This document shows, one piece after another, positions 1-14,100 of a stretch of 64,000 nt of DNA. Position numbers and translations under genes: made by a program. The stretch covers positions 868,001 to 932,000 of the forward strand of contig NW_020194560.1 in NCBI RefSeq assembly GCF_002865645.1, written 5' to 3'. Source of the stretch: Hyaloscypha bicolor E. Taxonomy: Eukaryota; Ascomycota; Leotiomycetes; Helotiales; Hyaloscyphaceae. The notes beneath the pieces are model-generated. The model saw nothing but the letters and a program-made list of their open reading frames with translations. It searched no databases and had not been told where the DNA came from. Position 1 is the stretch's first letter; each line of letters starts with the position of its first letter.

Positions 1-3000
1 AAATAAAATAAAAAAAGCTTAAAAATTTATAATATTATATATAAAATAACCGGGAAACCTATTATAATAGATACTAGTTAGCTAAATACTATTTTAAAAA
101 AGCTTAGATAATACTATTAATAAGAAATATTAAACTTAAAATAAAAAAGCTTAAACTAAAATTTATAAATCTATTTAAAATCCTTAAATATATTAATAAT
201 TTAATATATAAGTTAGAATTACTAAGTATATATAATTATTTATATCTAATTTTTAATATTTCTTTTCTTAAAAAATATATAATAAAAAAGAATTAGAAGC
301 TATACCTATATTTCTCTAAAGAACTTTCGGAATTAGTAAATAATAATAAAGAATAAGAATAGAAAATAAAAGCTATTATTAATTATTAATAAGATAATAG
401 AAGTAAGAAATAATAGTATTTAATTAAATAAAAAGTCTAGTCTAAAGATTATAATATTTAGTTATCTATTTTTCCTAATTTTAAAAATTTCAAGGAACTT
501 CTAAAATTATATAACCGAAACTATAGCTTAAAATCCGAAATTACTTTTTAATAATTTCTTAAGATTAAAAAGAATTCTGGACTATTAAGAAAAAGGCTAT
601 TTAAAAGAAAGAGAGGATCTAAATAGCTAAGAAAAGACCCGGAATAATAATAGAAATACTTTTTTCCTAAGGCTTTTTTTATTTATAATAGTTTTTTAGA
701 GTTTTATTAAAGCTTATAAGAATTATATTTAAATTATTAGAAAAGGATTTAGAATTAAGAGAGATTTATTATAAGTAAACTAGCTATAAATATTTCAAAT
801 AAATAAACTTTAATTCTTACTAATTTCTAATTCCTAAAATAAGAATACTAAATACCGGCCTTATTTAGAATTTAGTAAAGAATTAAGTAATACTTTCCGG
901 AATTTGCTTATTTCTTAACGGGATATAATTATATTATAATAATATTAGTATTAAGAATATTAAGAGAAGTAAGTAAGAAACTTATAACTACTATATATAT
1001 TTTATAAAAGGCCTGAATTTCTGAAATTAGGTCCTAAATAGCTATAAGTATTATATTATTAGTATTTAAAATACTAGTAATAAACTAATTAGAAATCTCG
1101 GTAATAATCTTAGTAATAAGATTAATATTTTGAAAATAAACTTTATAGTATTTTTTTAAGAAATTAATAAATACCTAAATATATTAGAAAAAACTTATCT
1201 TTGGAATACTAATTCAAATAATATTATTATTTGCCTTATTAAAACGAGAAGAAGAATTTCGAAGCTTATTAGTTTCTTTCTAGTTTTTAAAAACCCAATT
1301 AATAGTATTATTTATATTAGTATAATACTATTTAGGATATTTTTTAAGAAATTTCATAAAGATTATAATAGTATTTTTCTAGAACTAGTAAGTCTCTAAT
1401 AGGTAATAAGGAATCTAAAATTATATTAGCTTTAATAAATATTAAAGCTAAAGAACTTACTAATATATAAGATTTAGAACTCTTATTATAATAATTATAA
1501 TTCTTTTTACTAGGTATTATAATATATAAAATAAAGGAATTAATAAATAAATACTTGAAATATTTCAAGTATTTACTAGTAATAGGAAAAAAGGCTATAA
1601 GATTATTTTTATACTTGTAATTATATTAGTAAATAATAAAGCCAAAAAAAGATATTATAAAATTAATTAAAAATAATTAAAGAAGACTTATAAAAAAGTA
1701 GAAAAAGAGGCTAGAAAATAATAATAAAAGAAGTTATTATATATATAGTTATTAGAAAAAAAGAGAATATATAGTAATATAAAGAAATTCTTTTATAGAA
1801 ATAAAGAACTATCTGAATTAATTACTAGTTTTTATATTAGTTCTAATTAGAGATTAATATAATTAATTAATATATATTTCCAGAAACCTATAAATAATTT
1901 CTAGAATCTTAGAAATATTTATATGGGTTTCTTATATAAATATTTTATTAAATTTTTTCTATATAACTATTTAGATTATTCTAATACGAGATTTAATAAA
2001 TAGTATTAATTTCATAAAATAATATCTTGGTATTTTGGATTAAGCTAATTAGAATATTCAGATTCCAAACGAAATTATAATTATTAGCTAGCCCCTATAT
2101 CTGAAATATAATTACTCTTTCTTCTTACTTACTTAGCCCTGATTTAATTAAACGATTTTTATATTTATTATCTAGATTATATTAATAAAACTACCTCCCA
2201 AAATACTAGAAGTTTATCTCGATTAAATAAATAATTAAATAAATATTTTATTAGAATAAATTAATAGATCTTGGAAACAAGATCCTAGAAAAGAAATATA
2301 ATTATAATATATATAGAGTTATATATAACTTAAAGACATATAATAAACCTCGAATATTACAGGTATTAATTAGAGAAATTAATAGCCCTTTAATATTATA
2401 AGTATTAGGCTTATAAATTACTAATTATATATATATTATTAGGGCCTCCTATTTAGAAAAGGCTTTTCTGGACTTTATAGGAAGAATAGAGATTAGTTCT
2501 ATACTAAATTTAATACTATAGTTTTATAACTTATTAATTTATTTTATTATTTTATTATTTACTAATAAATACCTTATATTTTAATAATATTAATTAGAAA
2601 TTATATTAATTAGAAATTATATTAATTAGAAATTATATTAATTAGAAATTATATTAATTAGAAATTATATTAATTAGAAATTATATTAATTAGAAATTAT
2701 ATTAATTAGAAATTATATTAATTAGAAATTATATTAATTAGAAATTATATTATAATTATATTAAAACTATTTTTAAAGGCTTTATAATTTAATATAATTA
2801 TATTAATTAAAAGCTATATTATTAAACTTTTAAAATAATTAAATAAAAAGTCCTAAATTAATTAAATAAATAAATAAACTAGTAGTTTTATTATTAAAGA
2901 AAATTTATAAAAAAGCAAGTCCCAAAATAATAAAATAAGTAAAAAAAGCTATAATATATAATATTACGAGTATATTATTAGAAAATAAATTAGATTCTTT

Positions 3001-3111
3001 TATTAAACTTTTTAAAGAATTCAAATATTTTATTAATATTTATAATAAAAAAAAGCTTTTTTTTTAAAAAAAAATAAAAAATAAAAAAAAAATAAAAAAA
3101 TAAATTTACTT
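1..3111. other. AT-rich RIP-degraded block, no gene
   Basis: The block is dominated by A and T, with TA-rich words and almost no open frames. No domain could be read on either strand. A 74-codon frame at 1344-1568 (-) has only low-complexity Lys/Tyr/Ile/Leu content and is not called a gene. The composition matches repeats degraded by repeat-induced point mutation. The parent element of this stretch could not be identified. A perfect 16-base tandem array lies inside it (listed separately). Confidence 0.7.
2591..2750. repeat. Tandem array, ten 16-base units
   Basis: Ten consecutive copies of the unit taattagaaattatat occupy exactly 160 bases. The copies appear identical. Their identity inside heavily mutated surroundings suggests that the array expanded after the RIP episode, since units above 80 percent identity and long enough would otherwise have diverged. 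Confidence 0.95.
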
Positions 3112-5527
3112 TAATCATACAGCGACGCTTGCACTAAACCAGCCACCCTGCAGGTTTAGTGCGGTATAGTAATATGGTCGAAAATCAGTAATATAGTCGT
3201 TTTTCTCTCCTATTTATCGATTTTAATTAATTAAATATTAATACTATAACTAAATATGACCCAGAAGAAGAGAAAAGAATGGCCCAGGCCTCCGATTTCT
3301 ATACCAGAAACCCATATATCAAAAAATCCGCAATTATGCATTAATTCAGGATAAAATATCGACTCTGGAAAGCGTATTTGGCCGGACGAAAATCACAGAA
3401 TACTAAAGGAACCTATAACAAAACACTTAATCCTAATTAGGAGAAGGGCATTAAGCAGTTTATCGATTTCCTGATCTATTTAGGCCATAAAGCTAATCTC
3501 AAAACGGTTCGGGTAGCGGCAAACAAGATTCTAGCTAAGAGTATATCCACCCACCAAGTTATATATATATGGGCTTAATAATGGTTCAAACGGAATAAAG
3601 TATGGTTTAAAACCCTTCGTATAAAGATACTAGTACAAGAGCGGAAGGCGGCAAATCGAAAGGAGGATCTGGAAAAGTATTTTAATAAGTATTATAGGGC
3701 GTTAGAGAAGTTTGGGATCTGCTTTGAGGACGTATGGAATATAGACGAAACTGGCTTTCGTATCGGCGTTTTAAACGGAAAGATCATTATTATATATCTT
3801 AATACGAAAGCTGTCTACTTGGCAGATCCCGATAATCAAGAATCACTTACTATAATCGAAACTGTATTTGCTGGGGGCAAAGCAATTATACTATTCCTGA
3901 TTTTAAAGGGGGAGATCCTATTAAAGAATACTTTAATAATAACCTTGATACCGAATCAGTCTTTACTATAAGCTCCACTGGGTATATAAATAATGCTTTA
4001 AGCCTTAAATATATTAAGTACTTCTATAATTAGACGTATTAACGAATACAGGGCAAGTGGAAGATATTGATTTTTAACGGTCATGGCTCCTATACTTTAG
4101 ACGAGTTCTTATATTATTACTAGTCCTATAAGATTGTCCCTTTTCAACTACTACTATATAGTATACACCTCTTCTAACTATTCGATATTGGCCTCTTTTA
4201 ACCCCTCAAGCACTGGTATTAAGTCAGTATTTATAATAAGATCTAGTATAATAATATCATTTATACTAAGCTTGATTTTTTAGCGGTATACCAGTTAATA
4301 CGGGGAAAGACGTTTAAGTACAGGACAATTCTCAGTGCCTTTAGTAAAGCGGGCCTTTTAGGACAAGAAATAATATGGTATATATATAAGAAGCTAGCTT
4401 AATTCGCACCAAAAGAAGGTTTATTAATTGGCTATAGATTTATATAGTAATATAGGCTAATTTTGTAATAGACGAGTAAACCGAGATTCTACCTCTATAA
4501 ACCCCTCCAATATCGAAACCCTTCCAAAACCCTCCTATATCTGCGAATCGTACGGTATATAATTCCTATATATATTAATATTTAGATGACCATTTTATTC
4601 TTGGAAGGGAGAAGGCAGTACTCCAGGAATAATATAATAAGCTAGATAAGGGCAGGAAGTATATACAAAAATATAGAGTTATTTCCAAGGGTTCGGCAGT
4701 TCGTTAAATCATATATTATAGAGAGTCCCTTTTTACTACTAAAGAGATAGACAATAACGCCTACCTAAATCGACAAATTAGGGAAACTAATATATATATT
4801 ACAAAGTATATTACTAGTAAGCTTCTATACCGGAGACGTACTTATAGGGAAACAGCTCCGTATGATTTAGGGGAGCCCTTTGGTTATAGAGACAAACTAC
4901 TATTTATTAATTATAGTAATACTAGTCTCAAGGCTTACTACCAAAAATTAACGGCAAAATAGGAGAAATAGAGGCAAATTAATCGCAAGATAGAGCTTTT
5001 TTATATAAATAAGATAGATTTTAGGCTAGCTTCCCCTGGATACGAAGAGGAGTGGATTAGTAAGTTTGGTAATATACAGGTGGAAATACTAGTCAGAGAG
5101 CTTGGTTTTATAAGGCTACTACCTAACTCCCTTTTATTTTATAATAATGGTTTTAGTAATATAGTTAGATTAGATACTAATAGGGAGGAGACAATTATTA
5201 GATATACGAAATAGGATATGGTTATTATATAATTAATTAATTTCTAAGTTAGTAGTATTTTGGGGGGGTCGCTAATAACCTGAAATATATAATATTTCTA
5301 CTATTTTACTATATATATATGCGATATAAAAGTAAGAGAATTTGATTTATTAATTATAGTATAAACGCCATATAAACTATAAAATATTTTTCTGCGATTT
5401 GTATTAAAATTCTAAAAGTTGGTATTTCAAAAAAAACGACTATATTACTAATTTTCGACTATATTAGTAATACGTACTAAACCCGCAGGAATGCAGGGGC
5501 TTTAGTATAAGTCTTGACGCACGATTA
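3112..5527 (+). mobile_element. Fot1/pogo-type (Tc1/mariner superfamily) DNA transposon
   Basis: A 2.4 kb element has imperfect terminal inverted repeats of about 95 bases (about 3112-3208 and 5429-5527). They share the core cactaaa plus a subterminal segment ending in tagtcgttttt. Most mismatches between the two ends are C/T or A/G transitions. The left end contains its own small palindrome (cactaaacc...ggtttagtg). The termini are next to TA-rich DNA, so the exact TA target duplication cannot be placed. Its base composition is much closer to normal than the surrounding desert, so it arrived later or was mutated less. Confidence 0.85.
3256..5220 (+). pseudogene. Fot1/pogo transposase, disrupted
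   Basis: A degenerate transposase reads on the plus strand from an ATG at 3256 between the inverted ends. Visible blocks are a CENP-B-like helix-turn-helix stretch at about 3450-3600, and the DDE domain with NIDETGF (first Asp codon at 3744), a segment aligning with the family's DGH(S/G)S motif, and FDIG (third Asp at 4184). The second catalytic Asp is replaced: codon 4076-4078 is AAC, giving NGHG. The frame is interrupted by many TAG/TAA codons, so no active product is expected. The GAC to AAC change follows a T and fits the TpG to TpA pattern of RIP. Family assignment is from motif order and spacing. Confidence 0.8.
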
Positions 5528-6299
5528 TTAAAAGTAAAGTTTCAAGAATTATTTTAATATTTAAAAGCTTTATATAAAGAAATTATTAAGCTAATATTAA
5601 AGACTTATAATATTTTTATTTATAATAAAAAATTATTATAATTAGCTAAAAAGAATTAAATAAGTTTTATATAAAGAAAATAAAGCTATTATTAAAAAGC
5701 TTATTATATAATTTATAAGTCTATTAATATTCGATTTTTTTATTTTAAAAAATAAATATTTAATTAAACTTTTTAGTTTTTTAATTTTTAAAAATATAAT
5801 TAAAAATATTATTATTTTAAATAATTAATTAATTTAGATTGAAAATAAGCTTTATAATAATTTTAATATTTACTAAATAAAGAACTTTAAAATTCTTTAT
5901 GTTTTTAGTTATATAAATAGCTATATTTTTATATTAGTTTTCTTTTATTTAAATTAAAACTATTAGAAAAATATTTTTTTTTAAAGAAGTTATATAATAA
6001 CTCGAATAAAAAATATAATATTTAATAAGTATTTAAGAAGCTATTTATAAAAAAGAGCTAGATTTTTTAGAAGTTTTATATTTTATTTCTAAAATATATA
6101 ATAAATAGAAATAATAATTTAAATAATAAGTTTATTTAAAAGCTTTAAAAGACTATTATTATATATTATAATAATTTAACTATTTATATTATAAAGTTTA
6201 TATAATATTATATTATAAAGAATTAAAAATTATATTTTATTATAAAAAGTTTTATTTAAAAAAACTAATAATAATATAAATAAACTAAGCTTAAAAGAT
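5528..6299. other. AT-rich flank, nothing recognised
   Basis: This stretch is extremely AT-rich and has no readable domain. It may be the 5' part (LTR and gag) of the gypsy relic that follows, but no matching LTR pair was found. Confidence 0.5.
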
Positions 6300-8500
6300 A
6301 TTTATTTTATAAAGCCTATTTTTAAAATTCTAGTAATAAATAAATCTATTATTTTAAAGCCCGAATTCTTTAATTTTAAATATTATAATTATAATAAATT
6401 TAATTATATATTTAGAAATTATTTAAAGCTTAAAATAAAATATATAAAGCAAATTTTAATAGCTAAATTAATAATACTTATTATAAATAAGTTATTTAAA
6501 AATATAAAGTAAAAAATTTCTAATTTTTAAAAGAAGTCTTTTTTTAGGGCTATATTATATTAATATAATAAAAATTAATTTAAGTTAACTATTTGAAAAT
6601 AATATATTTATATTTTCTTATATAATTAATAATAATAAATTAAATATTAAAATATTTTCTTTTATTAATACTAAAATAAATAAATAAACTTTTACTAATT
6701 TTAAGTTTATAAAAATAATAATATAAAATAATTTCTAGATATTAAGCTTATTTAATTAAAGTTATTTTATAATATAAAAGAATTTAATAATAAATAAGTT
6801 ATATTTATTATTTATTATATTAAACTTATATTTTTAATTAATAAATAAAGAATTTAGTATTTATATTAATTATAAAATTAAATGCATATATTATAATATT
6901 AAAATAATAATAATTTATAAATATTAGTATTTTAATTAATTATAAAACTAAAAGATTAATTTAGCTAAATAATTAGTTTAATAAAAAGAATTAAAATAAA
7001 ATTCTAATTATTATTTATATGAATTAATATTAAGAAAATATAAATAAAAGAAATAAAGCTATAATTATAAAAAAGTTATAAAAGTCTTAAATTATAAAAA
7101 AAAAGTCCTTTAATTCTTTTTATAAATCTAGTTTAAAAGCTATATATAATAGAAAAATTAAACTTAATTTTATAAATAAATATAAAGGCTTTTTTAAATC
7201 GAAAATAGAAATATTAAAATTATATTATTTAAAAAAAAGTTAAAAGTATTTTATTAATTACTTTTTTATAATATTATTTTTCGAGATTAATAAAAAGCGA
7301 GAATTATAATAAAAAAACAAGTTTATTTTAAATAAGTAATAAGTAAAATAAAATAAAAATTATAATAGTTTATAAAGGTTTTATTAAAAAGATTTAAAAA
7401 CTTTATAAATATTTTCTTATTAGCTTTATAATTATAAGATTTAAATTAATAATTCTAAAGGCCTAAAAAGTCTAAAATATTTTTTTCTTTAATAATAATT
7501 AATTTATAAATTATAAAAAATTAAATATTTCCTTAAAAAAACCTTTAATAAGATTTTATTAAATTAAATTAAATTTTATTTATATTTTTAATTCTCTTTA
7601 TAAAAAAGACTAATAATGATTTATAATTTTATATTAATTATTATAAGCTAAATAATTTAATTTCTAAGAAATTTTTTTTTCTCTTATTTATAAAACTTTT
7701 ATAGAATTAGATTAAGCTAAAATTTATATAAAGCTAAATATTTAATAAGTATTTTATTAAATTAAAATAAATCCGAAATTAAAAGAATTTATAATATAAA
7801 ATATAAAATATAAAACTTATAAATATAGGGGTTTTTTTTTAAAAAAGACTTAATAAATAGCTTTATTATATATTAGAAATATATAAATAATTTTTTTTTA
7901 ATTATTTTAATATTTTTCATATAGCTTATTTATATAATACTTTAATTTATTTAAATAATTCTTTTAAATATAAAAACTATATATAAAAGATTTTCTAATA
8001 ATTATTAAATATTAGCCTTTAAATAAATATTAAAAAATTAAAGTTTAAAATTATTTATATAAAATATTTAGACTTTATTATTTTTATTAAAAGTATTAAA
8101 ATGAATTTAAATAAAATAATAATTAAGAAAATATAAGATTTTCTAAACTTTTATAACTTTTATTAGTATTTTATTATAAGATATAGCTATATAATAAAGT
8201 CTTTAATAATTTTAATATATAAGAGAATTTTATATAAGTAAATAAATTAATATTAAAAAGCTTTTAATAAGCTAAAATAAATTATATTTTTATACTAATA
8301 TTATATTATTATAATTCGAATCTTTTATAATAAAACTCTTAAATAAAGCTATAATACTTAATAATATATATTTTTTAAATTATATAATTAATAAAACTAA
8401 ATTATAATATTTATAATAATAAAGAAGCTTTTAGTAAAATAAATTAAATAAATAAATAAATACCCTAAATATAAAATATAAGAATATAATTATTATAATA
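6300..8500 (+). mobile_element. RIP-ruined Ty3/gypsy retrotransposon (gag-pol relic)
   Basis: A gag zinc knuckle of spacing x2-x4-x4 is at 6381-6422, with all four C/C/H/C positions now Tyr. A reverse transcriptase core lies further on: the palm motif at 7927-7938 reads YLYN in place of YLDD. In the same frame 132 bases later is KYLDFII with downstream IKMNLNKI, matching the gypsy block KYLGFIIS...GIKMDP. The frame between these blocks has no net indel but carries many stop codons. Reading order gives a plus-strand element. LTRs were not identified, so the ends are approximate and the element probably extends beyond them. Confidence 0.65.
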
Positions 8501-10200
8501 AAATAATAATAGTTTATTAAATTCAAATTCTCTTTTTATAATAAAATATTAATAATAATATTATATAAGATTTCTAATTAGTTTTAATTAAGGCCTTTAT
8601 AAGTTTAGCTTAAAAAGAAATCTAATATAATAATATTTAGTTTATAAATAAGTTATAAAATGAGAACTAAAAATTATTAAAGCTAGAAAAGCTATAAAAT
8701 AAAATAAAAAATAAAAACTAAATATTTAAATATTATAACATAGCCTTTTTTATAATATAATAATATTTAAAATATTTTTATATATTACTTTTATTTAAAA
8801 GATATATATATAGCTTCTAATAAAATATTTAAAATAAGCTAAGTTTTAATAGCTTTTTTAGATCTATTATTATTAGCTAGACTAGAATATAAATATTAAT
8901 TAATATAAAAATAATTATTATATTTATTAATAATTTTATTATTAGAAATAAAAAGCTAGATTTTTATATTTATTATTAGTTTTTAATTATTTCTAGTAAT
9001 ATATATTAATAGATTTTAAAAAATATTTAAAGAATAAAAATAAAAATAATTTAATAATAATTTTTATTTAAAATGTAATTATAATTAAAAAGCTAATATT
9101 TTTATTTCTTATTTATATAATTTATTAAATTAGTATTTTGAAAGCTATAATATTAAATTAAGGCCTATAATTTATATTAGATTTTTAAAGCAAGTTTTAT
9201 AAATATATTAATATAAAGCTTAAGTTATTAATTATTAATTATTTATATATAAATAAATAAATAGCTAAATAAAAATTATTAATTAGTATTTTAATTAATA
9301 GTTATATTTTTATATAAATTATTATTAGAATAATTAAAATAAATAAGTAATTTTAGATATAGTATTTATTATCCCGGATTTAGTATCTGCTATATTAGAT
9401 AAAATAAATATATAGGCTAGCTACTACTTTTAATATCTATAAAGTTATACTTCCCCCTATTACTTAACTATTTTTCTTTTTAATTCTTTCTTAATTCTTC
9501 TCTTACTCGGCCGCTTAATGTCTTACTATATATTCTCTATTTCTTTTATCTAGACCTATCCAGAATCTTCTATTAGCCTCGCCGCAGCTAATACCTTAAT
9601 AATATAGCCGGTTAAAGCCAGAATTCTTAATCTCTTACTTTAGAGTTAATACTCTCAAATATCTATAATAGTAATTATTTCTTTTAAACTAGTTAGATTA
9701 GTTAAAATATAAGTATAAACTTAGTCTAGCTTCCTCTTCTCGCTATTATACTATTATAACCCTTATAGTAATACTTTTAGTAATTATAATAATAAAGGAT
9801 TTAGCCTTAATATTTCTTTTATAAATTATAATCTGGCTAATTAAAGAAATACTTCTTAATAATACTATTAGCTATTACCTGGCTTTATTATAAATAAATT
9901 ATATATCTTATAATAATTATTATTTCTCTAGCCCTATACTATAATCTATTACTTATATCTTTTCTAAAGCCTCTTATTATTTACTTAATATTATTTCCGA
10001 AAACTTATTCTACTAAGATCTCTTTAATTACTTTCTTGAATTTAAATATTATTTTTTTAGAATTTTTAATTATTATAATAATTAAAATAATAGTATTTTA
10101 TTTATTTAAAGTTTAATAATAAAAATCTAAATTTTTTAAAAAAAACTATAAATATTTATATAGCCCTTTTTATATATATATATATATTAAAAAACTAATT
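8501..10200. other. AT-rich block, no gene recognised
   Basis: No domain was readable. About 9360-10020 retains more G and C than its surroundings and may be a less mutated fragment of another repeat, but neither strand gives a recognisable protein. The part before 9350 may include RNase H or integrase sequence of the upstream gypsy relic. Confidence 0.5.
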
Positions 10201-10210
10201 ATTATAAAAG

Positions 10211-11050
<840 letters not shown>

Positions 11051-11199
11051 TCAAAAATATATATATAATAAAAGCTAAAATATTAAAATTATTTAAAAAA
11101 TTTATTTATTATTAAACTAATAAAATAAAATACTAATATTAAATATTAAAATAATTAAAAATCTAAAAAAAATAAATAAATTTCAAAAAGTAATTAAAG

Positions 11200-14100
11200 A
11201 ATCTTAGTAGAATAAGTGTTTCGGAATAATATTAAGTAAAAATAAGAGGCTTAGGAAAGATGTGATAACTAATAGATTATAGCTAAAGGCTACAGAGAAA
11301 AACCATCCATATTAGCAAAGAACCTCCAATCTAGTAACTTATATTCATTATATAATCAGTAATATTAACAGCCTTATAATTACTTAAGCTCTGGGGTCAC
11401 ACGTGCCATCGATTAGTAACCTATTAGATATATTTCACGAGCTTCGAAAGTCCCTATTAAATTTCCAAGTTATAGGTTATATATTAAAGGCCAGGGCCTT
11501 TTATATATAACTTTAAAGGATTTCTATTTATATTATATAATTCTAGTAATATATTATTCTTGGTATAGTCTAACTAATAGGGGAAATTCTGGGGCAATCC
11601 TGGCTATTTGGGATTCTTATTATAGAAGTTCTAAAAAGCTAGGGTACTATTACTTAATAAGAAAGCAGGATATTATTCCGGATCTGAATTCTATTCTTTT
11701 TACTAAACTCGGTACTTTAGCTTCCTATAAAGTAGTTTTACTACTTACATCTCTTAAACTTTATATTTTGTTTCTCTATCTTATAGTTCTAATAATAGAG
11801 GCTCCAGATTTGCTTGTCTAGGAAAGCAATTATCTGGATTTTTATATAGCTTTTCTATATAAAATACCGGATATATTCTTATTAATTCCGGAAGCTTAAG
11901 CCTAAAGAAATATCCTATTTATTCTAGAATTTCATATAGTTCTTTTATTTAGTAAGCTAGCTTATAGCTCAGATAATTATTCTTTTAGTATTTAGTAATA
12001 ATTTATATCTTATTTCTTACTCCGAAATTTACTAGTTAGTAATATTTATTAGCTTAAATAATATAATATTCTTATATTTATATTATATTCTCTTATGCCT
12101 TCTATTATAATTTATAAAGCTATATTACTAGAGCCTTTACCTTTTATCTATTTAGCTCTTTCTTTAAGATATCTAATTATACTTGGGTTTCCTAATTAAA
12201 TAAAGTCTATAGTTTATAGCTCTTTTTTATAAGAAACAGGGATTAGCCTATAGTCTTATAAACTAGAGCTACTTACTAATAGTTAATTATTATTACCTAT
12301 TTGTCCTAATTATTCTAATAGTAATTTATATAAGGATATAGCTATTAGTTAAAATACTAGTTAATAATCTCTATCTAGCTATTAGTTTAGGGATAGTTAG
12401 TAGTTAATAACTTGAGCTTTATACTAATATATTTATAGAATTTACTTTAGAAATCCAATATAAACTAGGGGCCTTAATTAGATATTATAGTTTCCGGAAT
12501 ACTAATTTAGTAAACTATATAAATAAGAAATAAAGGTACTAACTCTTTAGCTATTATTATATTTCGGATAGGAATTATAATAGGGCACTTGCCTAGGTAA
12601 TTAATAAAGATTACTATTATATTATACTTATTTTTACTCTCTAGATATTTCTTGAAATTCACTAATATATATTACTAGAGGCAGTCAGGAATTAGTAACA
12701 GATATAAAAGCTCTAGTTTCTTATTTCTAGAAATGTGGGATTATTAATAGATATAGTAATTATTTCTATACTAATTAATATCTATATCTTAGCCTAGCTA
12801 GTAATAGCGGGCCTAAAGAAGCTATTAAAGCTTGGCTTATTCTGGGTATTTTATTAGAAACTATATATATATATTTTAAATAAGAGTAATATATAAGAGT
12901 ATCTCAGATATTATTATATTATTAGATATAAATAGTTTGCTATATTATAAGAAAAGACTATCTTATAGTATCTAAGTACCTTTCTTCTTATTTCTTGCCT
13001 TATCTCATAGCTTTTCTAGCTCTAATAACTCTTGGTTCTTGCTTAATAGCTTATTTACTAGCTAGATACTATTATACTAGATTTCTTTCTAAGCCGGGCT
13101 TATAAAGGCTTTAATTAGGGCTAACTAGAGATCCCATATAATATTATTATTAATCTTTTATTATAGGAAGAGAATTTGGGTCTAATAGGCTATTATTACT
13201 TTATTCTAGGTAATTATATTCTTATATTTCTTATTTAAGGCATTTACTTATTTATTTAACTTGCCTGTCTAATATATAAGCTTAAAATAGTAGCAGGAAA
13301 AATACTTTACCTAGTAAGCTTATCTTATTAAGAGCTTTTTTATAGTTATAAAGTATTTAAGAGCTTGGTAGTCTAAGTAAATTATAAAGAATACCTTTTA
13401 TAGGCCTTCTAGTTCTACTTACTATTTAATTAAAGAAAGAATAATAATAAGTATCTCTTTATTATAGATATTATAGTTTAGCTTTACTAATTATATAGTC
13501 TTAAAAAAGAATACTATCGGGTACTAGAGTTCTATCTAGAAGTCTTATTATAAGAGAATACTAGCTATAACTTTATTTAATATATTTGTTTTAACTATAA
13601 TAGAAAGGTTTAGGTTATAGTAATATAGGATTAGTATTAAGAGTATAGCTTGCTTTAGCTTAGTAAAATTTTCTTAATACTAATCTATTTACTTAAATAG
13701 AACTCCCTTATATATTAGAGCTATTAGGGGCTTTACTATATAGCTATATTCCGTAATAAAATACTAATAAAAGTTATAAAAACCTAGAAAGCCTTATATT
13801 TCTTTAATTATCTTTAGTAATTACTAGTTCTTAATAACTATTATCTTATCTAGATTTACTTTAATATCTCTAGTAAAGATAATAAAGCCTAGATACTTTA
13901 TATAAATAACCTTAAACTCTAATTTCCTAATATTTATTTAGAGGCCAATATTTTATAATTACTAAAGAACCTTTTATATATAGTCTTTATATTCTAGGGA
14001 ATTATCCGAATAAATTAGGATATTATTTAAATAAGCTATATAAAAGATATTAAAGTAATTAAAGAAAATATTATTTATATATCTCTAATATATAGCAGGA

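Noticed and set aside
1344..1568. 74-codon minus-strand frame in the AT-rich block
   Set aside because: Low-complexity composition with Lys, Tyr, Ile and Leu only; expected by chance in A/T-rich DNA.
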